45,051 nucleotides of DNA from contig NZ_JAHLLW010000011.1 of assembly GCF_019426345.1 (NCBI RefSeq), forward strand, positions 93,725-138,775. Direction: 5' to 3'. The notes under the pieces are model-generated. The model did not search any database, was not told the DNA's origin, and worked only from the letters and a program-made list of their open reading frames with translations. Shown here in pieces: positions 20,764 through 28,467 of this stretch. The stretch comes from Marinomonas lutimaris. Lineage in GTDB: Bacteria > Pseudomonadota > Gammaproteobacteria > Pseudomonadales > Marinomonadaceae. The first letter of the stretch is position 1. Each line of letters opens with the position of its first letter. The position numbers and the translations under genes are program-made.

Positions 20764-21466
20764 TATCACTACCTTGTCTGCGTACCACCACAGCCTGTTT
20801 AGAGCCATCTTTTGCCATCAGAATAACGCGATCAAAAGACACTTCATCGACAGAGACGCCCGCATCGGGCAACCAACTGCCTTCTCGAATCCAATGCCGA
20901 GTATCTTTATAGACTACTAGCGCCGATGTGTTTTCCCCCATCCTCATGGTCGATAATAACTGCCAATGATTTGGCACAAAGCGATTCATGTATAGCTTAG
21001 TCGGCAACCAATTATGGTATTCGCGATTGGCCTTAGGGGGTTGAACAGTAAACAACAAACGCCCTTGCCACTGGCCATCGGCCTTTCTTTGCCAAGACAC
21101 AGAAAGCAAACCTAAAGCAAACCGCTCTTCGATCTTCTCAAGTACGGTCTGCCACTCCATCAGTGGTGCAACACCTTCGATAGACCATTGCGTTGGAACA
21201 CCGTTTTTGGTGTCTTCAACTCTGTGTTGTAACCATGATTCGTCAAGCGATCTAATGTCGCGTAATAGATTGGCTTGTTGCTGAACTTTTTTCCAATCGT
21301 TCTCTGCATGATTCTTTAATCGCGTCTGTCGATTTAACCCATCTTGAGCTTGAGATAAAAACGGATACCAGATAGCAATTTGCAAAAGAATCAAAAGAAA
21401 TACCCCTGAAGCATTGATATTTATGAATGACACAGCGTTAGCTTTTAAAAACTTCGATAGAAACAT
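20756..21466 (-). CDS. Putative PilO-PilP (GspM/GspC-like) fusion protein
   Basis: This 236-residue inner-membrane protein has a short cytoplasmic start, one transmembrane helix at about 20-38 and a coiled-coil-like stretch at 40-75. A periplasmic domain follows (about 90-180, with the WQTVLEKIEERFALGLLSVSW pattern of GspM/PilO-like proteins). The C-terminus, about 195-236 (IREGSWLPDAGVSVDEVSFD then RVILMAKDGS), resembles the beta domain of PilP/GspC. No separate pilO or pilP gene exists here, so a fusion of the two roles is inferred. The start is well fixed by a near-perfect AAGGAGGTG ribosome site even though it lies 29 bases inside the upstream gene. Sequence identity to known proteins could not be checked. 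Confidence 0.6.
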   Translation of the reverse strand: MFLSKFLKANAVSFININASGVFLLILLQIAIWYPFLSQAQDGLNRQTRLKNHAENDWKKVQQQANLLRDIRSLDESWLQHRVEDTKNGVPTQWSIEGVAPLMEWQTVLEKIEERFALGLLSVSWQRKADGQWQGRLLFTVQPPKANREYHNWLPTKLYMNRFVPNHWQLLSTMRMGENTSALVVYKDTRHWIREGSWLPDAGVSVDEVSFDRVILMAKDGSKQAVVVRRQGSDNE

Positions 21467-22409
21467 CCACCACCTCCTTTTGGCTCATTGGCGAAAAAAG
21501 AGAATGTGGCTGTTGCTCGATTTCCCAGCGCCAGTCTGGGTTATGTTTACGCCACTCCATTAGCAAAAGGCTAAGATCTTCTACCAATAATGTTATTTGA
21601 AGAAAAGCTCGCTCACCTTCACTTTCAAAATATGTGAGTCGAGCAGACATCGGCAAAGCCTGAACCAAGCCCAACACAGATTCAGAAAACTCATTGGTGT
21701 TTTGCGTTGAGGACCATGCGAATTGTGTTGCTTGTATTTGTTGATGCTCGATATGCGCCTGCGCCGACTGCTGATGCAAGGAAATAAAGTGGATAGAAGC
21801 AAAACAGTGAACCAACAAACTACACACAATTAAATACCAACAAAGCCGTCGAGCTTTTATGCGTTTTTCTTTTTCAGGATGAAACACAGACAAAGCTCGC
21901 CGTGAACAAGAAGCCCAAGAACGAGTACGCAACGGCATTGCGGCCCATTGACTTAACGGCATTAATAAACAGAACTTGGCAATCGACTGAAACGGCAAAC
22001 ACAGCTGCTCCCCCCATTCATTTGAGCAAGCAAACACCGTCAACTCAGACTGAGGCGTTGACAATTCCTCATATTGATAGCTCAACATCAAGGCATCAGG
22101 TGGCGAAAATGTCGTTTCTACGGCATAGCTCAAGGCTGCCAAAGGCCGTAATGATGAAGGAATGAAATGATCAACCCTATGCAGCGATACAGATAACCAA
22201 GCATCGGGAACCAATATAATGATTCGAGAGAGTTTAAGATTTTGATCGACCACCAGACCTTGTTGAATGGTGCTTAATTGCTGGGAATCGGGCTGTGAAG
22301 TATTACTTGAGAGAGAAAAGTCCACCAAGCTGGCGGCTTTATTAGAGTTATATAAGGTGCATTCTTGAGCAGAATAAACCGCCACAGAATAGTCAGACAT
22401 GAGCTTCAT
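21438..22409 (-). CDS. Putative PilM-PilN (GspL-like) fusion protein
   Basis: This is a bitopic protein of about 323 residues. Residues 1-185 form a cytoplasmic domain with PilM/GspL-like strands (RIIILVPDAWLSVSLHRV, then LSYAVETTFSPP, similar to the actin-like GspL domain). A basic stretch (KEKRIKARR) precedes a transmembrane helix at about 189-209. A periplasmic domain with a coiled coil follows, ending in a ferredoxin-like fold (RLTYFESEGERAFLQITL). This layout equals PilM joined to PilN and is the layout of GspL. It occupies the pilMN place next to mrcA. Two adjacent ATGs (22412 and 22409) exist; AAGGA is better spaced for 22409. No PilM ATP-binding motif is obvious, so the actin-like part may be degenerate. 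Confidence 0.6.
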   Translation of the reverse strand: MKLMSDYSVAVYSAQECTLYNSNKAASLVDFSLSSNTSQPDSQQLSTIQQGLVVDQNLKLSRIIILVPDAWLSVSLHRVDHFIPSSLRPLAALSYAVETTFSPPDALMLSYQYEELSTPQSELTVFACSNEWGEQLCLPFQSIAKFCLLMPLSQWAAMPLRTRSWASCSRRALSVFHPEKEKRIKARRLCWYLIVCSLLVHCFASIHFISLHQQSAQAHIEHQQIQATQFAWSSTQNTNEFSESVLGLVQALPMSARLTYFESEGERAFLQITLLVEDLSLLLMEWRKHNPDWRWEIEQQPHSLFSPMSQKEVVDVSIEVFKS

Positions 22410-22451
22410 CATTCATCCTTGAAATAGTAAGCAACAGAGTATTGTTTTCAG

Positions 22452-22469
22452 TTTGGCTTCCGTGCCAAA
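22452..22469. promoter_or_regulatory. Candidate operator: perfect inverted repeat upstream of the pil/hof locus
   Basis: TTTGGC (22452-22457) and GCCAAA (22464-22469) form a perfect inverted repeat around TTCCGT. It is 40-60 bases upstream of the PilMN-like start, in the divergent region shared with mrcA. The size and spacing suit a dimeric regulator. Its binding protein is unknown. Confidence 0.35.
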
Positions 22470-22530
22470 TATTTACCAAGATAACACGATTTGATGCAAA
22501 GTTAACCGCCTATTCTGTGATCATCTTAGG

Positions 22531-22536
22531 TATAAT
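22531..22536 (+). promoter_or_regulatory. Probable -10 box of mrcA
   Basis: TATAAT is a perfect -10 box 33 bases before the mrcA ATG. No good -35 is seen at 16-18 bases upstream. Confidence 0.45.
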
Positions 22537-22569
22537 GCCATTTTCTCATACTGCATTAATCGAACTTAT

Positions 22570-25014
22570 ATGGCTAAAACACTCAAAATACTTTTCTTCC
22601 TCGGTCTATTTGGAACGCTTTGCGCGATTGGAATTACCTACGCGATTTACTACAACGTAAAAGACCGCATTCCTTCCGTCGCCGAATTAAAAGACATCGA
22701 GCTAAGAATCCCACTGCGCATTTATACCGCCGACAATAAATTAATTGGTGAGTTTGGAGAGCAGCGCCGTTCCCCTATCGATTATGCAGAGATCCCAGAA
22801 AATCTAGAACATGCCATTTTGGCGGCGGAAGACACTAATTTTTATCACCATCCAGGCGTCGACATTCTTGGTTTAGGTCGAGCCGTTGTTCAGCTCATCA
22901 CGACAGGTCAAAAACAAGGTGGTGGTAGTACCATCACCATGCAGGTAGCGCGTAACTACTTCCTTTCATTTGAACAAACCTACACCCGTAAATTTACCGA
23001 AATCTTTATCGCACTCAAAATGGAACGAGAGTTATCCAAACACGAGATTCTTGAGTTGTACGTTAACAAAATCTACCTGGGTAATCGCGCCTATGGTTTC
23101 GAAGCTGCAGCTCAGGTTTATTACGGCAAAAACTTAAGTGAACTAGATCTTGCGCAACTGGCCATGATTGCGGGCTTGCCAAAAGCGCCTTCACGTTTTA
23201 ACCCTGTCGTAAACCCTTCTCGTGCGCTGATTCGTCGTAACTGGATTCTGCAACGAATGTTGTCACTCGGCATGATAAATAAAGACGCCTACCAAAATGC
23301 CGTTGAAGCACCAATTACAGCTAAGAACCACGGCGTTATGCCAGATATCGAAGCTGGCTACATCGCAGAAATGGTTCGCTCCGAACTTTACGGAACGTTC
23401 GGAGACGACCTTTACAGTACAGGTATGACTGTTTATACGACGATTGACTCAAAACGCCAAAAAGCCGCGAACGAAGCGGTTTTCAATGGCGTTTTAGATT
23501 ACGACATGCGTCATGGTTACCGAGGTTCTATTGAGACTCGTGTTGACTTGATTGACGCACCATTAGAAGAACAAGAAAAAGCTCTACAAGACGTAGAGCG
23601 TTTCAAAAATTGGCAAACAGCATTGGTTATCTCAACGACAGAAACCACCGCTGATGTGCGTTTGGCGAATGGCGAGCGTGCCACCTTGCCATGGGATGCT
23701 GTCAAATGGGCAAGACCTTATATTAATGAGGACTCCCAAGGCGCTTCACCTTCCACCGTTTCGGATGTTTTGGTACCTGGCGATATTGTTCGCTTGCGCC
23801 CAGACAACCAGCAAAAATGGCTACTCGCGCAAAAACCTGAAGTGCAAAGCGCGCTCATTTCGCTAAATAGTAAAGATGGCGCAATTCAAGCGTTGGTGGG
23901 CGGTTTTAACTTCTACGAAAACAAATTCAACCGCGTCACGCAGTCTAAGCGTCAACCAGGGTCGAACTTTAAACCCTTTATCTACGCAAGCGCACTAGAC
24001 CGAGGCTACACTGCGGCAAGTATTATCAATGATGCTCCTGTTGTCTTTAACGACTCCAACCTAGCGTCTGCTTGGCGACCAACCAACGATGGCGGAAAAT
24101 TTTATGGCCCAACCCGTTTACGTCAAGCACTCTATCGCTCGCAGAATATCGTCTCCGTTCGCTTGCTCGACGAAATGGGTATTAGACCAACACTAGATTT
24201 CTTACGTCGTTTTGGGTTTGATCCAAACGAGTTACCACATAATCTATCTTTATCTTTAGGCAGTGCAAACTTATCGCCACTGCAAATTGCCACAGGCTAT
24301 GCCGTTTTCTCTAATGGCGGCTATCAAGTACAACCGTATCTGATAGACAAAGTCATAGATAGGAACAATGAAACCTTATTCCAAGCCAATCCTGTTACCG
24401 TTTGCTTAACCTGCACTCCATTGGAAAAAACCAACGATGGCGAACAACAAATGGGCTTATTTAATACAACAGAAGGGATTCGTAGCTTGCCAATAGCACC
24501 ACAAGTGCTTGATCCAGAAGTGAACTACATCACTTACGATATGATGCGAGATGTTATTAAATACGGTACCGGTCGACGCGCACGAGTACTCCAACGTGAT
24601 GATCTCGCAGGCAAAACAGGTACCACAAACGATGGTCGTGATGCTTGGTTCTCGGGCTTTAATGGCAATCTAGTCACGTCGGTTTGGAGCGGTTTTGATA
24701 ACTCATCGCCTCTAGGACGTGGTGAATGGGGTGGCTCTGTCTCATTACCGCCTTGGATTGATTACATGCGCGAAGCACTAGAAGGTACGCCGCCTGATTT
24801 CGTGACGAAACCGTCTTCTTTGGTTACAGTGAGAATTGATCCAAATACAGGTGAACGTGCGCTACCGGGGCAATCTAATGCGATTTTTGAAATATTCAGA
24901 AAAGACCATGTGCCAGCACAGCGTGACCTGAGCTTACCAACATTTAACAACAACGTTGGTAACGAGGCACAAGAAGAGAAACAAGAAAATAACGTACTAG
25001 AAAACTTATTCTGA
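22570..25014 (+). CDS. mrcA: Penicillin-binding protein 1A
   Basis: This is a class A bifunctional peptidoglycan synthase of 814 residues. A single N-terminal transmembrane anchor (7-27) is followed by a GT51 glycosyltransferase domain with catalytic Glu87 in AAEDTNFYHH and the GGGSTITMQ motif. An OB-like insertion (about 310-420) precedes the transpeptidase. Its active-site motifs are intact: S465-NFK468, S524-QN and K682-TG. It polymerises lipid II and cross-links peptides on the periplasmic face of the inner membrane. It is divergent from the pil/hof locus, the arrangement seen for mrcA/ponA and pilM in many gammaproteobacteria. The ATG lacks a strong ribosome site. A terminator follows at 25037. 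Confidence 0.97.
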   Translation: MAKTLKILFFLGLFGTLCAIGITYAIYYNVKDRIPSVAELKDIELRIPLRIYTADNKLIGEFGEQRRSPIDYAEIPENLEHAILAAEDTNFYHHPGVDILGLGRAVVQLITTGQKQGGGSTITMQVARNYFLSFEQTYTRKFTEIFIALKMERELSKHEILELYVNKIYLGNRAYGFEAAAQVYYGKNLSELDLAQLAMIAGLPKAPSRFNPVVNPSRALIRRNWILQRMLSLGMINKDAYQNAVEAPITAKNHGVMPDIEAGYIAEMVRSELYGTFGDDLYSTGMTVYTTIDSKRQKAANEAVFNGVLDYDMRHGYRGSIETRVDLIDAPLEEQEKALQDVERFKNWQTALVISTTETTADVRLANGERATLPWDAVKWARPYINEDSQGASPSTVSDVLVPGDIVRLRPDNQQKWLLAQKPEVQSALISLNSKDGAIQALVGGFNFYENKFNRVTQSKRQPGSNFKPFIYASALDRGYTAASIINDAPVVFNDSNLASAWRPTNDGGKFYGPTRLRQALYRSQNIVSVRLLDEMGIRPTLDFLRRFGFDPNELPHNLSLSLGSANLSPLQIATGYAVFSNGGYQVQPYLIDKVIDRNNETLFQANPVTVCLTCTPLEKTNDGEQQMGLFNTTEGIRSLPIAPQVLDPEVNYITYDMMRDVIKYGTGRRARVLQRDDLAGKTGTTNDGRDAWFSGFNGNLVTSVWSGFDNSSPLGRGEWGGSVSLPPWIDYMREALEGTPPDFVTKPSSLVTVRIDPNTGERALPGQSNAIFEIFRKDHVPAQRDLSLPTFNNNVGNEAQEEKQENNVLENLF

Positions 25015-25036
25015 TTACAGTCTCGCTCTTTTAACC

Positions 25037-25068
25037 AAAAATGCCAGCCTAAGCGCTGGCATTTTTTA
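25037..25068. terminator. Intrinsic terminator after mrcA
   Basis: ATGCCAGC (25041-25048) pairs with GCTGGCAT (25055-25062), extended by A/T pairs and followed by a T-run. It lies between convergent mrcA and the LOG-family gene and works in both directions. Confidence 0.9.
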
Positions 25069-25082
25069 TAACGGTAAACCCG

Positions 25083-25643
25083 TTAACTCCACTTAGGCAG
25101 AGGCGCTTGATAAGTTTTAAAAGCGGACACTAAAGTTTCCGGCGTATTCACGTTAATGATCATGTCGATATAAGACTGTTTCACAAATCCTGCCTTCTGC
25201 ATGCTTTCCACCATAGTAAACAAGGGATCGTAAAAGCCATTTATATTGAAAAAAGCACAAGGCTTATCGTGTAACCCGAGCTGCCCCCAAGTCCATATCT
25301 CAAACATTTCCTCTAGTGTTCCTACGCCACCAGGAAGCGCGACAAAAGCATCGGCCAACTCACTCATCTTAGCTTTGCGCTCATGCATATTAGCGACAAC
25401 ATGAAGCTCAGTTAAACCTGTATGAGCAATTTCTTTGGACTCAAGGTGTGTAGGAATAACACCGATAACCTTACCACCAGCTTTTAAAGCTGAATTAGCA
25501 ATAACTCCCATTAAGCCTACCTTGCCTCCACCGTAGACAACATCCACTCCTTGCCGAGCAAGGTATTCGCCTAAAGCTTTTACGCCATTGACATAATCAG
25601 GAGAGTTTCCCTCTGCCGAGCCACAGTAAATAGCCACTTTCAT
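25083..25643 (-). CDS. LOG-family nucleoside 5'-monophosphate phosphoribohydrolase (TIGR00730)
   Basis: This 186-residue cytoplasmic protein has the Rossmann-like lysine-decarboxylase-like fold of the LOG family. The two signature motifs are present: MHERKAKM and PGGVGTLEEMFEIWTW, which form the active site. Plant and bacterial LOG proteins hydrolyse the N-glycosidic bond of nucleoside monophosphates; the bacterial substrate in vivo is often uncertain. A strong AGGAGGAA ribosome site lies 5-6 bases before the ATG. It is not a lysine decarboxylase despite older annotations. It follows maeB on the same strand, but a terminator separates them. Confidence 0.93.
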   Translation of the reverse strand: MKVAIYCGSAEGNSPDYVNGVKALGEYLARQGVDVVYGGGKVGLMGVIANSALKAGGKVIGVIPTHLESKEIAHTGLTELHVVANMHERKAKMSELADAFVALPGGVGTLEEMFEIWTWGQLGLHDKPCAFFNINGFYDPLFTMVESMQKAGFVKQSYIDMIINVNTPETLVSAFKTYQAPLPKWS

Positions 25644-25701
25644 TCCATTCCTCCTATACGTTTATCCATGTTATTACAGTGTTTCATCTAAAAAATTTCG
25701 C

Positions 25702-25738
25702 AAAAAAAGGCGACTCCTTATGAGGGAGCCGCCTTTTT
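25702..25738 (-). terminator. Intrinsic terminator of maeB
   Basis: GGCGACTCC (25709-25717) pairs with GGAGCCGCC (25725-25733) with one mismatch, flanked by A and T runs. On the minus strand the stem is followed by a run of seven U. It is 18 bases after the maeB stop. Confidence 0.88.
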
Positions 25739-25755
25739 AGCAGATCACTATTCGA

Positions 25756-27024
25756 TTAAGCACCGAAGTGATCAAGATTCTCTAGTGGGTAGAAAGCTGG
25801 GTATGGAAGCATAGCCACACCAGAATCAACCGCTGCACGAGCAACTGCTGCAGAAACAACATTAAGCAAACGAGCATCCATTGGTTTTGGCAAGATGTAT
25901 TCTTTACCAAAGCTCAATGGTGCGCCGCCGTATGCAGCAACAACATCAGCAGGCGCTTCTTCTTTCGCAAGATCTTTCAGCGCGTGAACTGCAGCCAATT
26001 TCATTTCTTCGTTGATCTTAGTCGCGCGAACGTCTAAAGCACCACGGAAGATGAAAGGGAAGCCAAGAACGTTATTTACTTGGTTAGGGTAATCAGAACG
26101 ACCAGTCGCCATGATCAAGTCATCACGAGTTGCACGAGCAAGCTCTGGATTGATTTCTGGATCAGGGTTTGAGCAAGCGAAAACGATTGGGTTCGCCGCC
26201 ATTTTAGCAAGCTGATCAGCAGACAATAGATCTGGGCCAGATACGCCGATAAATACGTCAGCACCATCAATCGCATCATCAAGCGTGCGCTTGTCAGTAT
26301 CAATCGCAAACATAGCTTTAAACTGGTTCAAGTCAGTACGGCCAGAGTGAATAACACCATTACGGTCAAGAACGAAGATGTTTTCGCGCTGTGCGCCACA
26401 AGCAATGATCAGCTTCATACAGGCTGTTGCAGCAGCACCAGCACCTAGACAAACGATTTTTGCATCTGCAATATTTTTACCTTGAAGCTCAAGCGCATTC
26501 AAAAGGCCTGCAGCGGTAACAATCGCTGTACCGTGTTGATCATCATGGAAAACAGGGATAGAACAACGTTCGATCAATTGACGTTCGATTTCAAAACACT
26601 CAGGCGCTTTGATATCTTCTAAGTTGATACCGCCGTAAGTGTTCGCAATACGAGCAACAGTATCAATGAATGCTTGTGGGCTTTCAGATTCAACTTCCAC
26701 ATCAACAGAGTTAATGCCAGCAAAACGCTTAAACAATAAACCTTTACCTTCCATTACTGGCTTACTTGCCAATGGACCTAGATTACCCAATCCAAGAATC
26801 GCAGAGCCATCAGAAATAACAGCAACTAGGTTACCTTTACCAGTGTAACGGTAAGCAGCTTCTGGATCTTTTGCGATTTCACGACAAGGCTCAGCCACAC
26901 CTGGGCTGTAAGCTAGAGAAAGGTCACGAGCGGTCGCTGTTGGTTTCGTAATAGTTACGCTCAGTTTTCCTGGAACTGGATACTCATGGTAGTCCAGTGC
27001 AGCTTGCTTTATATCTTCTGCCAT
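25756..27024 (-). CDS. maeB: Malic enzyme, short form
   Basis: This enzyme oxidatively decarboxylates malate to pyruvate with NAD(P)+. At 422 residues it has the malic N-terminal domain (LAYSPGVAEPC, with the catalytic Tyr, and GKGLLFKRFAGI) and the NAD(P)-binding domain (VCLGAGAAATACMKL). It lacks the C-terminal phosphotransacetylase-like domain that makes E. coli MaeB about 759 residues long. The metal-binding segment FHDDQHGTAIV is intact. A promoter can be read at 27064-27092 and the ribosome site is GGAAAC. It is monocistronic, with its own terminator. Cofactor preference (NADP probable) cannot be certain from sequence. Confidence 0.95.
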   Translation of the reverse strand: MAEDIKQAALDYHEYPVPGKLSVTITKPTATARDLSLAYSPGVAEPCREIAKDPEAAYRYTGKGNLVAVISDGSAILGLGNLGPLASKPVMEGKGLLFKRFAGINSVDVEVESESPQAFIDTVARIANTYGGINLEDIKAPECFEIERQLIERCSIPVFHDDQHGTAIVTAAGLLNALELQGKNIADAKIVCLGAGAAATACMKLIIACGAQRENIFVLDRNGVIHSGRTDLNQFKAMFAIDTDKRTLDDAIDGADVFIGVSGPDLLSADQLAKMAANPIVFACSNPDPEINPELARATRDDLIMATGRSDYPNQVNNVLGFPFIFRGALDVRATKINEEMKLAAVHALKDLAKEEAPADVVAAYGGAPLSFGKEYILPKPMDARLLNVVSAAVARAAVDSGVAMLPYPAFYPLENLDHFGA

Positions 27025-27063
27025 TATGATGTTTCCGTCTATTTGGTGTAATTAATTAGTTTT

Positions 27064-27092
27064 ATCATAGCCAAACGGGGCCTTGTTCCCAA
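27064..27092 (-). promoter_or_regulatory. Predicted sigma-70 promoter of maeB
   Basis: On the minus strand TTGGGA (27092-27087) and TATGAT (27069-27064) are separated by 17 bases and match consensus at four and five positions. The start of transcription would be near 27057, about 33 bases before the ATG. Confidence 0.6.
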
Positions 27093-27194
27093 GCCTACAA
27101 AAGCTTCGAAAGTGGCACCTTATAATTTTGTGTCGTCAGAATAATCGATCTACTCAATACTTTAAAGCGTAAAACCATAGGAATATTCTATCAA

Positions 27195-27977
27195 TCAATG
27201 TTTGAGAGAAGCTTTGATTTCAAGCAAGTCATTGGGATGTCTTACAGAAAGTACCCAAGACTTAAAGTCTGAATGTCGACTTTTCCTTTGATGCTGCCAA
27301 CCACGCACTTCAATTTCCTTACCCTCAAGATAAAACACTTTTTGGGCGGGCCAATAATCAGTAACGCCTGGTGGTAAATTGATCACTAGATCCTGATCGG
27401 TTTCTAGCCACCAACCTCCTCGGTTCTGAGTAATTGAAGTGATGTTGACACGGGAGATTGCAAACCCAGCTTTTGGCTGCCATTGCAAATTTTGCTGCCA
27501 TAATCCCTTATGCGCATTGCGAGCTGCGGTTTCAGCCGCCTCGAAACAGTCTTGATAGGCTAAGTTTGGAGGGACAGCAATACGATAACCAAGTCCTTGG
27601 GATAATAACTGACTCGTCAGTGAAATACGATCTTTATCGAAAAGGTAGTACAAATAACGACCATATCTATCTTGATCGTTTTTCGCTCTTTGTATGTAGA
27701 CAAATTGATCGAGGCGAGAGCGGAGAAAGTCTGTTGCCGCGACAGCATAAGGCTCATGATTGCCTTTTTTGTGGTCAAGTTCAGGTGTATCTATACCCAC
27801 CAGCCGAACTTTTCGGCCATCGGCAAGATGTATAGTGTCACCATCCACCACTCTCTTGATCTGAGCTTTTTCGAGCTCGCCTATTGCCGTACAAGCTTCA
27901 TTGGCTTGAGCGACAAAGGACAAAAACAAAAAAAGCGCCAAGAGAACTTGGCGCTTTTTTAATGCGATCACTATCAT
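27195..27977 (-). CDS. Secreted thermonuclease-family (SNase-like) protein
   Basis: This is a staphylococcal-nuclease-like protein of 260 residues. It has a signal peptide (basic KKR, hydrophobic LLALFLFLSF, cleavage after VAQA), then the SNase fold with VVDGDTIHL, the active-site segment VRLVGIDTPEL and DRYGRYLYYLF. A C-terminal domain of about 80 residues (FAISRVNITSITQ and after) is of unknown role and is also found in Pseudomonas PA5048-type proteins as I recall them. It would act on nucleic acid in the periplasm or outside the cell. The ATG at 27977 has only a poorly spaced GGTGG; a GTG at 27971 is better placed for it. The signal-peptide codons coincide with a strong terminator, so expression may depend on readthrough from rpmE. 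Confidence 0.85.
   Translation of the reverse strand: MIVIALKKRQVLLALFLFLSFVAQANEACTAIGELEKAQIKRVVDGDTIHLADGRKVRLVGIDTPELDHKKGNHEPYAVAATDFLRSRLDQFVYIQRAKNDQDRYGRYLYYLFDKDRISLTSQLLSQGLGYRIAVPPNLAYQDCFEAAETAARNAHKGLWQQNLQWQPKAGFAISRVNITSITQNRGGWWLETDQDLVINLPPGVTDYWPAQKVFYLEGKEIEVRGWQHQRKSRHSDFKSWVLSVRHPNDLLEIKASLKH
27929..27960 (-). terminator. Strong intrinsic terminator of rpmE inside the nuclease coding start
   Basis: A perfect 14-bp stem pairs 27929-27942 (AAAAAAGCGCCAAG) with 27947-27960 (CTTGGCGCTTTTTT) around a 4-base loop. On the minus strand it is followed by UGUUUUUG. It lies 26 bases after the rpmE stop but inside codons 7-17 of the nuclease. Confidence 0.9.
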
Positions 27978-27985
27978 GCCACCAA

Positions 27986-28201
27986 TTACTTAGTAGTACG
28001 ACGTGCTCCGAAACGTTTGTTGAAGCGATCAACACGACCACCAGTATCAACCATTTTCTGTTGACCTGTGTAGAATGGGTGACAGTTGCTGCATACGTCG
28101 ACGTGAAGGTCGCTACCTAAAGTAGAATTTAGGTTTAGAGTGTTACCACAAGTACAAGTAGCAGTAACTGCAGAGTAATTTGGGTGGATATCTTTTTTCA
28201 T
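27986..28201 (-). CDS. rpmE: 50S ribosomal protein L31, zinc-binding form
   Basis: This is ribosomal protein L31 of 71 residues, starting MKKDIHPNY at 28201. The four zinc-ribbon cysteines of the C+ form are present at 16, 18 (CTC), 37 and 40 (CSNC), so this is the zinc-containing type rather than the zinc-independent RpmE2 paralogue. The C-terminal [11 protein letters not shown] is nearly invariant in the family. A longer open frame to 28309 is ignored because the ATG at 28201 has an AAAGG ribosome site and gives the standard length. It is divergent from priA, as in Pseudomonas. Confidence 0.97.
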   Translation of the reverse strand: MKKDIHPNYSAVTATCTCGNTLNLNSTLGSDLHVDVCSNCHPFYTGQQKMVDTGGRVDRFNKRFGARRTTK

Positions 28202-28282
28202 CGTATATACCTTTAGGTTTGGTGTGCCGCCACTTGATCGATATAAATGGGCTTTCGCCGCGTCAAGCACCGCACGTTTCGT

Positions 28283-28299
28283 TGTACAGACATTGTACA
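28283..28299. promoter_or_regulatory. Two TGTACA palindromes upstream of rpmE/priA
   Basis: TGTACA at 28283-28288 and 28294-28299 are separated by 5 bases. On the minus strand TTGGCT and TACAAC with a 17-base spacer overlap this element and could be the rpmE promoter. Either an operator or chance. Confidence 0.3.
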
Positions 28300-28467
28300 G
28301 TGGAGCCAAGAGTCGCGTATTTTAGGGATCTATTGTCCAATCAGCAACCTTTTTTCATGCTTTTCTCATAAAATTGTGGCTCGCACCGACCCACTACTCT
28401 GACGTACACTTAAGAAATGATCAAGACATCCTATTTTTGCTTTACTAAACAAGGTCTAACCTAACGC

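Noticed and set aside
20764..20808. N-terminal extension of the secretin (MALNRLWWYADKVV)
   Set aside because: It hides the signal peptide; ATG 20763 has a good ribosome site and a clean signal sequence.
28202..28309. A 36-residue N-terminal extension of L31
   Set aside because: Family length and ribosome site place the start at 28201.
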